Assembly: GCF_903828115.1 (NCBI RefSeq)
Contig: NZ_CAIKKU010000123.1
Coordinates: forward strand, 1 to 39,532
Direction of reading: 5' to 3'
Source of the DNA: an uncultured Thiodictyon sp.
GTDB taxonomy: Bacteria > Pseudomonadota > Gammaproteobacteria > Chromatiales > Chromatiaceae
Length of the DNA stretch: 39,532 nucleotides
A program made the position numbers and the translations under genes. The notes beneath the pieces were generated by a model. That model saw only the letters and a list, made by a program, of their open reading frames with translations. It did not search any database and was not told where the DNA came from. Of this stretch, positions 31,984 to 39,392 are shown one piece after another; the stretch's first letter is position 1, and each line of letters starts with the position of its first letter.

Positions 31984-32958
31984 ATGCTCACTGCCCAAGC
32001 TGTACCTATCAACCCCTTCGGTAACGAAACGCTGATCGTCGACCGCACTCAGAACCAATATCAGAGCGGCCACAGCGCGTTAAGCTGGGGCGCGATCGTC
32101 GGCGGCGCCGCCGCTGCCGCTTCATTGTGGATGGTGCTGATGATACTGGGAGCCGGTCTTGGGCTCGCCTCGGTGTCGCCATTCGTGAACCAAGGCCTCA
32201 GCGCGACCACCTTTGGTATCGCCACTATCGGGTGGTTGGTGTTCAGCCAGATTGCCGCGTCTGCGATGGGCGGATATCTCACTGGCCGGGTAAGAACACG
32301 CGGATTCGGGACGCCCCCGGACGAGGTCCGCTTCCGGGATACCGTACATGGCTTCCTGGCGTGGGCCTTGGCCGCGCTGATAACCGCGATACTCTTGACG
32401 TCCATCATCGGAGCAATCATCAGTGGCGGCATTCAAGCCAGTGTGACCACACCGGCAACAAACGTCGCCGTCGCGGACGCGTCAATGGCCGCTGCCGACG
32501 GCACGCCCGACGGAGTGAACGATGATACGGACTACTTCGTCGACTCATTGTTCCGCACGGGTCCCACGGCAACCAACAGCGACGGACCCAGTGCGGCCGT
32601 ATCCTTGAAGACGACCCGCATCTTCACCAATGGTCTACGCCTGGGTGCATTACCGGCGGATGATATCCGCTATGCCGGGCAGTTGGTGGTCACCCAGACG
32701 GGGCTCAGCCAGTCGGAGGCCCAGACGCGCGTGGCTGATACCTTTGCGCGTTGGCAGGCCGCGCGCAAGGATGCCTCGGTGACCGATCGGGCAGTGGCTG
32801 AGAAGGCCCGTACTGCATCCGCGACCGCCGCGATCTGGCTGTTCCTGTCGCTACTGTTTGGGGCTGTGGTCGCGAGTAATGCTGCCATGTTTGGCGGCCG
32901 CCGACGCGACGCAAGAAACCCGACGATTAATGTTGATGTGACCCAACACCCAGCCTGA
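31984..32958 (+). CDS. Four-helix membrane protein, function unknown
   Basis: The product has 324 residues. Hydrophobic segments are at about 33-60 (LSWGAIVGGAAAAASLWMVL), 75-95 (FGIATIGWLVFSQIAASAMGGYLTG), 122-145 (FLAWALAALITAILLTSIIG) and near the C-terminus (ATAAIWLFLSLLFGAVVAS). A hydrophilic loop of about 150 residues lies between the third and fourth. The first segment resembles the GAIxGGAxAAxA(L)xxxL start seen in YrzE-like and related proteobacterial membrane proteins. ATG 31984 is the first reasonable start; the frame is open upstream through the Crp fragment. Function unknown. Confidence 0.75.
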   Translation: MLTAQAVPINPFGNETLIVDRTQNQYQSGHSALSWGAIVGGAAAAASLWMVLMILGAGLGLASVSPFVNQGLSATTFGIATIGWLVFSQIAASAMGGYLTGRVRTRGFGTPPDEVRFRDTVHGFLAWALAALITAILLTSIIGAIISGGIQASVTTPATNVAVADASMAAADGTPDGVNDDTDYFVDSLFRTGPTATNSDGPSAAVSLKTTRIFTNGLRLGALPADDIRYAGQLVVTQTGLSQSEAQTRVADTFARWQAARKDASVTDRAVAEKARTASATAAIWLFLSLLFGAVVASNAAMFGGRRRDARNPTINVDVTQHPA

Positions 32959-33091
32959 GCGAACTGACTGAACCCGCGCGTTGCGCCTTCGTGAGCGAAT
33001 CCTCATGCTGTCGCAGCGCCGGGAGAATAGTACAGAATCCGCGCGCCCTTCGCGCGAACGGACGGCTATCGTGGAATCCCAGGAGCATGCA

Positions 33092-33349
33092 ATGAACGCC
33101 ATGAGCTGGAACGAAGAAAGCGGGTGGACCGCCATGATTGAAGAAGCGCGTGCGCTGCTGTCCATCATCGCCGCAGACCAAGCCGGCGAAGAGATCGCCG
33201 AGGATACGGTCTCCCGGACGATGCGATTGACCATGGTGAAGATGGCCGGGCGGTTAGCGGCGGAGATCAGCGCGCAACTGCAACCCGCCACAGCGGAGCC
33301 GAAGACAACGAACAAAGCCAAGTGCGTCGGCCGTCTTATTTGGATCTAA
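33092..33349 (+). CDS. Small hypothetical protein (85 aa)
   Basis: The product has 85 residues. ATG 33092 has AGGAG six bases upstream. It begins MNAMSWNEESGWTAMIEEAR, followed by a mainly helical, Ala/Glu-rich region, and ends basic. It lies 133 bases after the membrane-protein gene. I recognise no family. Lower confidence because the last 15 residues look non-native. Confidence 0.45.
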   Translation: MNAMSWNEESGWTAMIEEARALLSIIAADQAGEEIAEDTVSRTMRLTMVKMAGRLAAEISAQLQPATAEPKTTNKAKCVGRLIWI

Positions 33350-33403
33350 ATCGTCGTCCGGGCGCATCGCAAATCCTGCATATGAAAGTCGCGCAGCGAC
33401 GCC

Positions 33404-33495
33404 GTGGGAGCGGCTTCAGCCGCGACGGGCCGCGCGGGGAACGCGGCATCGGCGTTCGCCGCGGCGCCGCATGGCGGTCGGAGGCCGCTCCCACA
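33404..33495. repeat. REP-like palindrome pair (GAGCGGCTTCAGCCGC family)
   Basis: GTGGGAGCGGCTTCAGCCGC (about 33404-33423) and the inverse-oriented GGCCGCTCCCAC (about 33481-33493) form a BIME-like pair. The same REP is present at about 6692-6712. It fills the gap 33350-33582. Confidence 0.7.
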
Positions 33496-33582
33496 AGGGC
33501 CTTTCTGTTCCGGACAGACCAGTCGACCACCGGTTTCGGCCCTATAATCATTTCCCTGCCACCCCGACCAGGAACTGAAACG

Positions 33583-34167
33583 ATGTCCCTTCAGCCCAAA
33601 CCGCAACTCCAGTTCGCCGACTGGCTGGCCGCCGAGCGCGCGTCGGATCAGGGCCGCACCGAATTCCTGGACGGCGAGGTCTTCGCCATGGCGGGCGGCT
33701 CCGAGGCCCACAACCTGATCTGCGGGAACGTCCTGCGTGAACTGGGCACCCGCTTCAAGGGCCGCCCCTGCTATGTCTACACGAGCGACATGAAGGTCCG
33801 GATCGAGTCCGCCAACCTGGGCACCTACCCGGACGTCATGGCGGTCTGCGGGGAGCGGCGGTTCTGGGACGAACGGCGGGATGTCATCACCAATCCCACG
33901 CTCATCGTCGAGGTCCTCTCCGACAGTACCGAGTCCTACGACCGCGGCGACAAGTTCGCCTACTACCGCGGCATCCCGAGCCTGAGCGCCTATCTGCTGC
34001 TCTCCCAGCACCGGGTCGGTGCCGAGCTCTTTCTGCGTCAGGGCGGCGGCGACTGGCTGCTGCGTACCTACAGCGACCTGCGCGAGGGCGTGCCGCTGAT
34101 TGCGCTCGATGCCGTACTGCCGCTCAGTGAGGTCTACGACAAGGTCGAGTTCGGGCCGGAGTCGTAA
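33583..34167 (+). CDS. Uma2-family PD-(D/E)XK putative endonuclease
   Basis: The product has 194 residues. It belongs to the Uma2 (DUF820) family with a restriction-endonuclease-like fold: FLDGEVFAMAGGSEAHNLI (about 30-48), YTSDMKVRI, TYPDVMAVCGE (catalytic Asp) and LIVEVLSDSTESYDRGDKFAYYR (the E-x-L/ K region, about 107-129). These genes are often multicopy in cyanobacteria and purple sulfur bacteria, and their role is unsettled. A dead 5' duplicate is 2 kb upstream. Confidence 0.87.
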   Translation: MSLQPKPQLQFADWLAAERASDQGRTEFLDGEVFAMAGGSEAHNLICGNVLRELGTRFKGRPCYVYTSDMKVRIESANLGTYPDVMAVCGERRFWDERRDVITNPTLIVEVLSDSTESYDRGDKFAYYRGIPSLSAYLLLSQHRVGAELFLRQGGGDWLLRTYSDLREGVPLIALDAVLPLSEVYDKVEFGPES

Positions 34168-34216
34168 GCGGCGGCGCGGCTGGGGGCGACGGCGAGGCGG
34201 CCCCCCAAAGCCCGGA

Positions 34217-34358
34217 GTCCAAGGCTGATATGTTTTGACCTGCAACGAGCTGTTTCAAAAGGGACTTCGGAACAGCTCTTGCCAAAACATCAGACATCAT
34301 GTTTTGACTCAACAAGAGATCAAAAGCAGGTCAAGCCATGTTGTCTTCAGCCTTGGAC
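34217..34358. mobile_element. Small cloverleaf-like insert inside a palindrome
   Basis: The outer arms GTCCAAGGCTGA (34217-34228) and TCAGCCTTGGAC (34347-34358) pair over 12 bp and match the uninterrupted palindrome at about 6533-6552. Between them lies about 118 bases with its own stem, TTGACCTGC (34235-34243) to GCAGGTCAA (34326-34334). This encloses three arms: GAGCTGTT (34247-34254) with AACAGCTC (34271-34278), CAAAACAT (34283-34290) with ATGTTTTG (34299-34306), and a short CTC/GAG (34308-34318). It may be a non-autonomous element or a structured RNA. Confidence 0.6.
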
Positions 34359-34504
34359 ATGGAACTGCCGATGCACCGGCGTCCTCTGGCAGCGGTCAGG
34401 TCTTGCCGTACGTCTGATCGTGGTCGGTATGCAGGGCGATGAAGCGCAGGCAGGTCGTCCTGAAAGGCGGGGAGATTGAAGTCCAGGAGGACCGGGTTGG
34501 TCAT
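34331..34504 (-). pseudogene. Truncated partner gene of the antitoxin (toxin remnant)
   Basis: ATG 34504 overlaps the antitoxin stop by four bases (ATGA). The first 20 residues, MTNPVLLDFNLPAFQDDLPA, look native. After that the sequence leaves the frame (another frame gives FIALHTDHDQTYGKT and a stop) and finally runs into the structured insert. Typical partners are about 100 residues. The gene therefore seems rearranged and dead; its toxin family cannot be fixed. Confidence 0.45.
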
Positions 34505-34755
34505 CCCGTCCCATCCAGCCGTGCCGCCAGCGCCTCGAGATCGGTCTCGCAGGGCGGGGGCTCGGCCATCCAGACATCGGCCTGGGCCAGGCGCTCGCGC
34601 AGGTCCGACCCATACAGCCAGGCGTCCGCCCCCGGGATCACGCGCATGGGCCTGAGCAGGATCCCGCCATCCGGCTGGACCTCGACCTCGAAGTAACGCC
34701 TGGCGTATTGCTTACCCAGCGAGAGCTGACCACTGGCGCCGACCATCTTGAGCAT
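34501..34755 (-). CDS. Putative antitoxin (AbrB-like swapped-hairpin type)
   Basis: The product has 84 residues. It begins MLKMVGASGQLSLGKQYARR, then YFEVEVQPDGGILLRPMRVIP, a beta-hairpin DNA-binding pattern like SpoVT/AbrB antitoxins, followed by a helical C-terminus (LRERLAQADVWMAEPPP) for toxin binding. ATG 34755 is favoured over an upstream GTG because GGGGA lies six bases before it. The partner gene downstream is broken, so this would be an orphan antitoxin. Confidence 0.6.
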   Translation of the reverse strand: MLKMVGASGQLSLGKQYARRYFEVEVQPDGGILLRPMRVIPGADAWLYGSDLRERLAQADVWMAEPPPCETDLEALAARLDGTG

Positions 34756-35010
34756 GGGCGTCCCCAGCCAGCCGTCGCAATCCCCCCTTGCGCGACGCAC
34801 TGACGGTGGCTACGATCAATGAAATACCAGAATGGTCTTCGCTCGCCGCCGTCTGGATGTTCACCCTGGTGCTGCCGACGGCACCCGCGTGCTGCCCCTG
34901 GGTACGAGCCGGCTGCGGCCCACAACCTGGGCAACGTCGCGGCGGGACTGACGGCCTCCGTCGCGCCCCTTGCAACCCATCCCCCGCCAAAACACTGCGA
35001 GGTTCGGCCC

Positions 35011-36552
35011 GTGCTGACAGGTGACATCAGGAATCAGGTCGACCGCATCTGGGACGCCTTCTGGTCCGGCGGGGTCTCGAACCCGCTCTCGGTGATCGAA
35101 CAGATCACCTTCCTCCTCTTCATCAAGCGTCTGGACGACCTCCACACCCTGGAGGAGAACAAGTCGCGGGCGCTCGCGATCCCCATGGAGCGGCGCATCT
35201 TCCCGGCGGGCCAGGACCCCAAGGGCTGCCTTTTTGATGACCTGCGCTGGTCGCGCTTCAAGCACTTCGAGCCGCGCGAGATGATGGCCGTGGTCGACGA
35301 GCACGTCTTCCCCTTCCTGCGCGGACTCGGTGTGGAGGGCTCCAGCTACGGCCGCCACATGCGCGACGCCCGGCTCGGCTTCAGCAGTCCCGGCCTGCTC
35401 GCCAAGGTGGTGGAGATGCTGGACGCCGTCCCGATGGACGACCGGGACACCAAGGGCGACCTCTACGAGTACATGCTCGGCAAGATCGCCAGTGCCGGCC
35501 AGAACGGCCAGTTCCGCACGCCGCGTCATGCCATCGGGCTCATGGTCGAGATGATGGCGCCGCAGCCCCAGGACCGCATCTGCGACCCGGCGGCCGGCAC
35601 CTGCGGCTTCCTGGTGGCCGCCGGGGAGTATCTGCGCGAGCACCACCCGGCACTGCTGCGCGATCCGAAGCTCCGGCGCCACTTCCACCAGGACCTCTTT
35701 CACGGCTACGACTTCGACCCGACCATGCTGCGGATCGGGGCCATGAACATGATCCTGCACGGGGTCGAGGACGCCGATGTCACCTACCGCGACAGCCTGG
35801 CCCAGGAGAACATGCAGGACGCCGGGACCTACAGCCTGGTGCTGGCCAATCCGCCCTTCGCCGGCTCCCTGGACTACGAGTCCACCGCCAAGGACCTGCA
35901 GAAGATCGTCAAGACCAAGAAGACTGAACTGCTGTTCCTCGCGCTCTTCCTGCGCCTGCTCAAGACCGGCGGCCGGGCCTGCGTCATAGTCCCGGACGGG
36001 GTCCTGTTCGGCTCGTCCAAGGCCCACCAGGCACTGCGGCGGATGCTGGTCGAGGACCACAAGCTCGATGCCGTGGTGAAGCTCCCCGCCGGCGTCTTCC
36101 GCCCCTATGCCGGCGTCTCCACCGCCATCCTGTGCTTCACCAAGACCGGGGTTGGCGGGACCGATCAGGTCTGGTTCTACGATGTGCAGGCGGACGGCTA
36201 TTCGCTCGACGACAAGCGCAATCCGCTCCTGCCGCCGGAAAAGCTCGGCCCCACGCCGCGCGAGCCATTGGTCGAGGACGAGCACGCCAGGAACAACCTG
36301 CCCGACGTGCTGCGGCGCTGGCGGGAGCGCGACGGGGCCGAGCGCGAGCGTCCGCGCACGGCGCAGAGCTTCTGCGTGCCCATGGCCGAGATTGCCGCCA
36401 GCGGGACCTATGACTTGTCGCTCAATCGTTACCGGGAGGTGGAACATGTGCATGTGGAGCACGATGCGCCCGCCGACATCATCGGGGAGCTGCGGCTGAT
36501 CGAGGCCGAAATTTCGCTGGGGTTGACGCGGCTGGAAGAGATGCTGCGATAA
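35011..36552 (+). CDS. hsdM: Type I restriction-modification methylase subunit
   Basis: The product has 513 residues, an N6-adenine DNA methyltransferase subunit. It has the N-terminal HsdM domain (about 1-140), motif I DPAAGTCGF (192-200), the FDPTMLRIGAMNMILHG helix and motif IV NPPF (280-283). GTG 35011 is preceded by GAGG. It needs HsdS for sequence recognition and HsdR for cutting. No hsdR is in the window. The last 143 bases exist again at 37042-37184 beside hsdS, so hsdM and hsdS are now separated by a 628-base insertion. Confidence 0.94.
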   Translation: MLTGDIRNQVDRIWDAFWSGGVSNPLSVIEQITFLLFIKRLDDLHTLEENKSRALAIPMERRIFPAGQDPKGCLFDDLRWSRFKHFEPREMMAVVDEHVFPFLRGLGVEGSSYGRHMRDARLGFSSPGLLAKVVEMLDAVPMDDRDTKGDLYEYMLGKIASAGQNGQFRTPRHAIGLMVEMMAPQPQDRICDPAAGTCGFLVAAGEYLREHHPALLRDPKLRRHFHQDLFHGYDFDPTMLRIGAMNMILHGVEDADVTYRDSLAQENMQDAGTYSLVLANPPFAGSLDYESTAKDLQKIVKTKKTELLFLALFLRLLKTGGRACVIVPDGVLFGSSKAHQALRRMLVEDHKLDAVVKLPAGVFRPYAGVSTAILCFTKTGVGGTDQVWFYDVQADGYSLDDKRNPLLPPEKLGPTPREPLVEDEHARNNLPDVLRRWRERDGAERERPRTAQSFCVPMAEIAASGTYDLSLNRYREVEHVHVEHDAPADIIGELRLIEAEISLGLTRLEEMLR

Positions 36553-36610
36553 TCCCGGCGGCACGGCGCCCGTCAGTATGCATTGACCCGCAACCTTTGG
36601 AGGCCCAGCA

Positions 36611-36874
36611 ATGCCCGATCTGCACATCGAACTCGACATGCCCGCCCCGGTCGCCGCCGAACTCGGACTCACCAGCACCAACGCGGCCGGTGAAGTCCGC
36701 CGCATGCTTGCCCTGTTCCTCTACGAGCACGGTCGCATCTCGCTGGGCAGGGCGTGCGAGATCGGGGGATTCAGTCATTGGGACTTTGCCGAAATGAATC
36801 GCGAGCTGATGATCCCGCTGCATTACGGCGCCCAGGACCTCGCCGACGATCTGGCGCGACTGTGCAATGCCTAG
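36611..36874 (+). CDS. UPF0175-family small protein
   Basis: The product has 87 residues. It is a UPF0175 (DUF433-like ribbon-helix) protein: VRRMLALFLYEHGRISLGRA, then CEIGGFSHWDFAEMNRELMI. Such proteins often act as antitoxins of PIN-domain toxins; no toxin lies beside it. GGAGG precedes the ATG at good distance. It sits inside the insertion that splits hsdM from hsdS, and a REP cluster follows it. Confidence 0.8.
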   Translation: MPDLHIELDMPAPVAAELGLTSTNAAGEVRRMLALFLYEHGRISLGRACEIGGFSHWDFAEMNRELMIPLHYGAQDLADDLARLCNA

Positions 36875-36902
36875 CTGCGTGGTCACCCACTCGTGCTCTT
36901 CT

Positions 36903-37037
36903 CGTTCCCACGCTCCAGCGTGGGAATGCAGTGCGGCCGCTCCAGCGGCCCGTCATTCGCATCCTGCTCCGGCGCTGGCGGATGAGGCGCGACGCTGGAG
37001 CGTCGGCACTTGCTCCCACGCTGGAGCGTGGGAGCGA
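36903..37037. repeat. REP cluster 1 (CCCACGCTGGAGCGTGGG family)
   Basis: Palindromes in order are TTCCCACGCTCCAGCGTGGGAA, GGCCGCTCCAGCGGCC, CGACGCTGGAGCGTCG and CTCCCACGCTGGAGCGTGGGAG. The shared core is GCTGGAGC/GCTCCAGC. This is a BIME-like array between the UPF0175 gene and the duplicated hsdM tail. Confidence 0.85.
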
Positions 37038-37041
37038 GAGG

Positions 37042-37184
37042 ATGACTTGTCGCTCAATCGCTATCGGGAGGTGGAACATGTGCATCTGGAGCACGATGCG
37101 CCGGCCGATATCGTTCGCGGGTTGCGGGAGATCGAGGCGGCGATTTCGGCGGGACTGACGCGGCTAGAGGGGATGCTGGGATGA
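37042..37184 (+). pseudogene. Duplicated 3' end of hsdM
   Basis: This stretch of 143 bases matches 36410-36552 without gaps (DLSLNRYREVEHVHLEHDAP and onward; a few substitutions). It ends ATGA, overlapping the hsdS start exactly as expected for an original hsdM-hsdS junction. No start codon of its own produces a sensible protein. Confidence 0.88.
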
Positions 37185-38302
37185 GCCTCCGAACGCTGGG
37201 CGAGATATGTGAGTTTAAGTATGGAAAGAGTCTACCTGAGGGAAAGCGCGCACCCGGCCGTATTGATGTTTATGGGTCCAATGGACCGGTCGGAAGCCAC
37301 AGCGAGGCAATTACAGATGGGCCGACCATCGTAATTGGACGCAAAGGATCGGTGGGCGAGGTGAACTTTTCGGACACGGGATGCTGGCCAATCGACACGA
37401 CTTACTACGTCGATAGAGGCTGCACTGCCCAGCATCATAAGTGGCTCTTCTATGCGCTCGGGAAACTCTGTCTTGCACGTTTGAACAAGGCGACAGGAGT
37501 CCCCGGCCTTAATCGAAGCGATGCGTACGAGCAGAAGCTCTTCGTACCCCCCATCAACGAGCAAGAACGCATTGCGGGGATCCTCGATCAGGCGGACAGC
37601 TTGCGCCGCCTGCGGCAGTGCGCTATCGACCGCCTGAGCCCCCTCCTTCGTTCTACCTTCCTCACCCTTTTCGGCGATCCTGTCACCAATCCGTTCGACT
37701 TTCCGATCCAATCCTTGCCAAAGTTCTACATCAGCCCACAAGAAGGAACGAAATGCGGGCCGTTTGGAAGTGCCCTCAAGAAAGACGAGATCGTAGAGTC
37801 TGGCATTCCGGTGTGGAATATGGATAACATCGATATATCCGGAAGGATGGTTCCGCCGTTCCGCATGTGGATCACTCAAGAAAAGTTCAAAGAACTTATG
37901 GCATACTCTGTTATTGATGGGGATGTCCTGATCTCTCGGGCCGGTACGGTGGGAAAGATGTGCGTAGCTAATTCGGGATGCGCCGCAAGTGTTATAAGCA
38001 CCAATTTGATCCGCATTCGCTTTGGCCCTGACCTTCTACCGATCTACTTCGTGTCGCTGATGACATACTGCAAAGGCAGTATTGGACGCTTACGGACAGG
38101 CCCAGACGGTTCCTTCACACACATGAACACAGGCGTCCTTGATAAACTGAAGTTTCCGTATCCTCCCCTTGATCTCCAACGCCGCTTTGCCGCTGTCGTC
38201 GAATCCGTCGAGGAGCAGAGGGCCTACCTGTGTACCCACCTCGCCGAGTTGGATGCCTTGTTTCTTTCGCTGCAACACCGCGCCTTCTGCGGTGACTTGT
38301 AG
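37181..38302 (+). CDS. hsdS: Type I restriction specificity subunit
   Basis: The product has 373 residues with two target-recognition domains. TRD1 is about 1-125 (LGEICEFKYGKSLPEGKR, VIGRKGSVGEVNF, YVDRGCTAQHHKWLFYAL, PPINEQERIAGILDQADSLR as spacer helix). TRD2 is about 175-335 (GDVLISRAGTVGKMCV, TNLIRIRFGPDLLP, YPPLDLQRRFAAVVESVEEQ as second helix). Base composition is visibly lower in GC than in the neighbours, usual for recombining TRDs. The ATG overlaps the duplicated hsdM tail. The gene is followed by REP arrays, not hsdR. Confidence 0.93.
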   Translation: MSLRTLGEICEFKYGKSLPEGKRAPGRIDVYGSNGPVGSHSEAITDGPTIVIGRKGSVGEVNFSDTGCWPIDTTYYVDRGCTAQHHKWLFYALGKLCLARLNKATGVPGLNRSDAYEQKLFVPPINEQERIAGILDQADSLRRLRQCAIDRLSPLLRSTFLTLFGDPVTNPFDFPIQSLPKFYISPQEGTKCGPFGSALKKDEIVESGIPVWNMDNIDISGRMVPPFRMWITQEKFKELMAYSVIDGDVLISRAGTVGKMCVANSGCAASVISTNLIRIRFGPDLLPIYFVSLMTYCKGSIGRLRTGPDGSFTHMNTGVLDKLKFPYPPLDLQRRFAAVVESVEEQRAYLCTHLAELDALFLSLQHRAFCGDL

Positions 38303-38317
38303 GGAACCACTGCTCTG

Positions 38318-38402
38318 GCTCCCACGCTCCAGCGTGGGAGCAAGTCGCGACGCTCCAGCGTCGCGTAGTCTTACGCCGGAAGACGGGCCGCTGGAGCGGC
38401 CA
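38318..38402. repeat. REP cluster 2
   Basis: GGCTCCCACGCTCCAGCGTG, then CGCGACGCTCCAGCGTCGCG, then GGCCGCTGGAGCGGCC. It is nearly identical (about one mismatch over 85 bases) to 38594-38678. Between the two clusters is an AT-rich stretch (about 38440-38530) unlike the rest of the window, with no gene. Confidence 0.85.
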
Positions 38403-38593
38403 TACATGCACGCTGGCGACCTACTATGCTTAGTTAGAAAGCCAACAGTCAAAATAGTTGCAAAAGATTAATAATTAAATGGTTTTATTGCAATCGACCT
38501 GCCCCTACAAATATTTAAATTAAGGTACTTATGTGCCGAAAGGTCTGGTCGAAGCTGAAGAACCACCCCGCCTCGCCGGATGACCTTTGCTCT

Positions 38594-38718
38594 GGCTCCC
38601 ACGCTCCAGCGTGGGAGCAAGTCGCGACGCTCCAGCGTCGCGTAGTCTTACGCCGGAAGACAGGCCGCTGGAGCGGCCTGACTGCATTCCCACGCTGGAG
38701 CGTGGGAACGAGAATGCC
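38594..38718. repeat. REP cluster 3
   Basis: This repeats cluster 2 and adds ATTCCCACGCTGGAGCGTGG. It ends about 25 bases before the REP-associated transposase ORF, a typical REP-RAYT-REP layout together with 39286-39340. Confidence 0.85.
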
Positions 38719-38743
38719 GAGAATGCGAGAATGAGGTACGACC

Positions 38744-39282
38744 ATGGGCCGAGACCGTTACAGGGTCGGCGATCCCGCCGCGCCGTATTTTCTGACCTGT
38801 ACCGCATTACTGTGGCTGCCGCTGTTCGCACAGCCGGCCAATGCCAGGATTTTGCTCGACTCACTGCAATACCTGCAAACGCAAGGCGGCCTGACCCTTT
38901 ACGGCTATGTGATCCTGGAGAACCACTGCCACCTGCTCGGCTGCTCGGCTGCTCGCGCAATATCGGCAAGACCATGGCAAGCTTCAAGTCCTACACCGCC
39001 GCTCAGATCGTCAAGCGGCTGACCGAGCGCCATTCGCCGGTATTGGAGCTGCTCGCTTTTCACAAGGCCAGGCACAAGACGGATCGGGAGCATCAGGTTT
39101 GGCAGGAGGGGGCGCATCCGGAGCAGATCGAAGGAGAGGCGATGATGTTGCAGAAGCTGGATTACATTCACAACAATCCGGTCGCGCGGGGGTATGTGGA
39201 TGATCCGGTGCATTGGCGGTATTCCAGCGCGCGCAATTATGCGGGGCAGGCGGGGTTGATCGAAGTCGTGACTCAATGGTGA
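38744..39282 (+). pseudogene. REP-associated tyrosine transposase (RAYT), frameshifted
   Basis: This is a Y1/HUH transposase of the IS200-like RAYT group. The first frame reads AAPYFLTCTALLWLPLFAQP and YGYVILENHCHLLG (HxH metal site, about 60-66). The second reads MASFKSYTAAQIVKRL (catalytic Tyr), QKLDYIHNNPVARGYVDDP and YSSARNY. A direct 8-bp duplication CTGCTCGG (38933-38940, 38941-38948) shifts the frame; removing one copy joins HLLGCSRNIGKTMASF. RAYTs are thought to spread the REP repeats that flank them here. Confidence 0.88.
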
Positions 39283-39285
39283 GCC

Positions 39286-39340
39286 GACGCGACGCTGGAG
39301 CGTCGGGACTTGCTCCCACGCTGGAGCGTGGGAGCGAGAA
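39286..39340. repeat. REP cluster 4
   Basis: CGACGCTGGAGCGTCG followed by CTCCCACGCTGGAGCGTGGGAG, just after the RAYT stop codon. The RAYT 3' end (GACTCAATGGTGAGC) occurs on both sides (39270 and 39341), so REP and gene end were duplicated together with a 71-base period. Confidence 0.85.
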
Positions 39341-39392
39341 GACTCAATGGTGAGCGGACACGACGCCAGAGCGCGGGGACCAGAAGCCGGAA

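Noticed and set aside
34217-34358. Cloverleaf read as a tRNA
   Set aside because: It has no T-loop (TTCRA), no CCA-compatible acceptor geometry and the wrong arm lengths.
34861-36705. 614-codon minus-strand frame over hsdM
   Set aside because: It is high-GC antisense shadow of a gene with intact methylase motifs.
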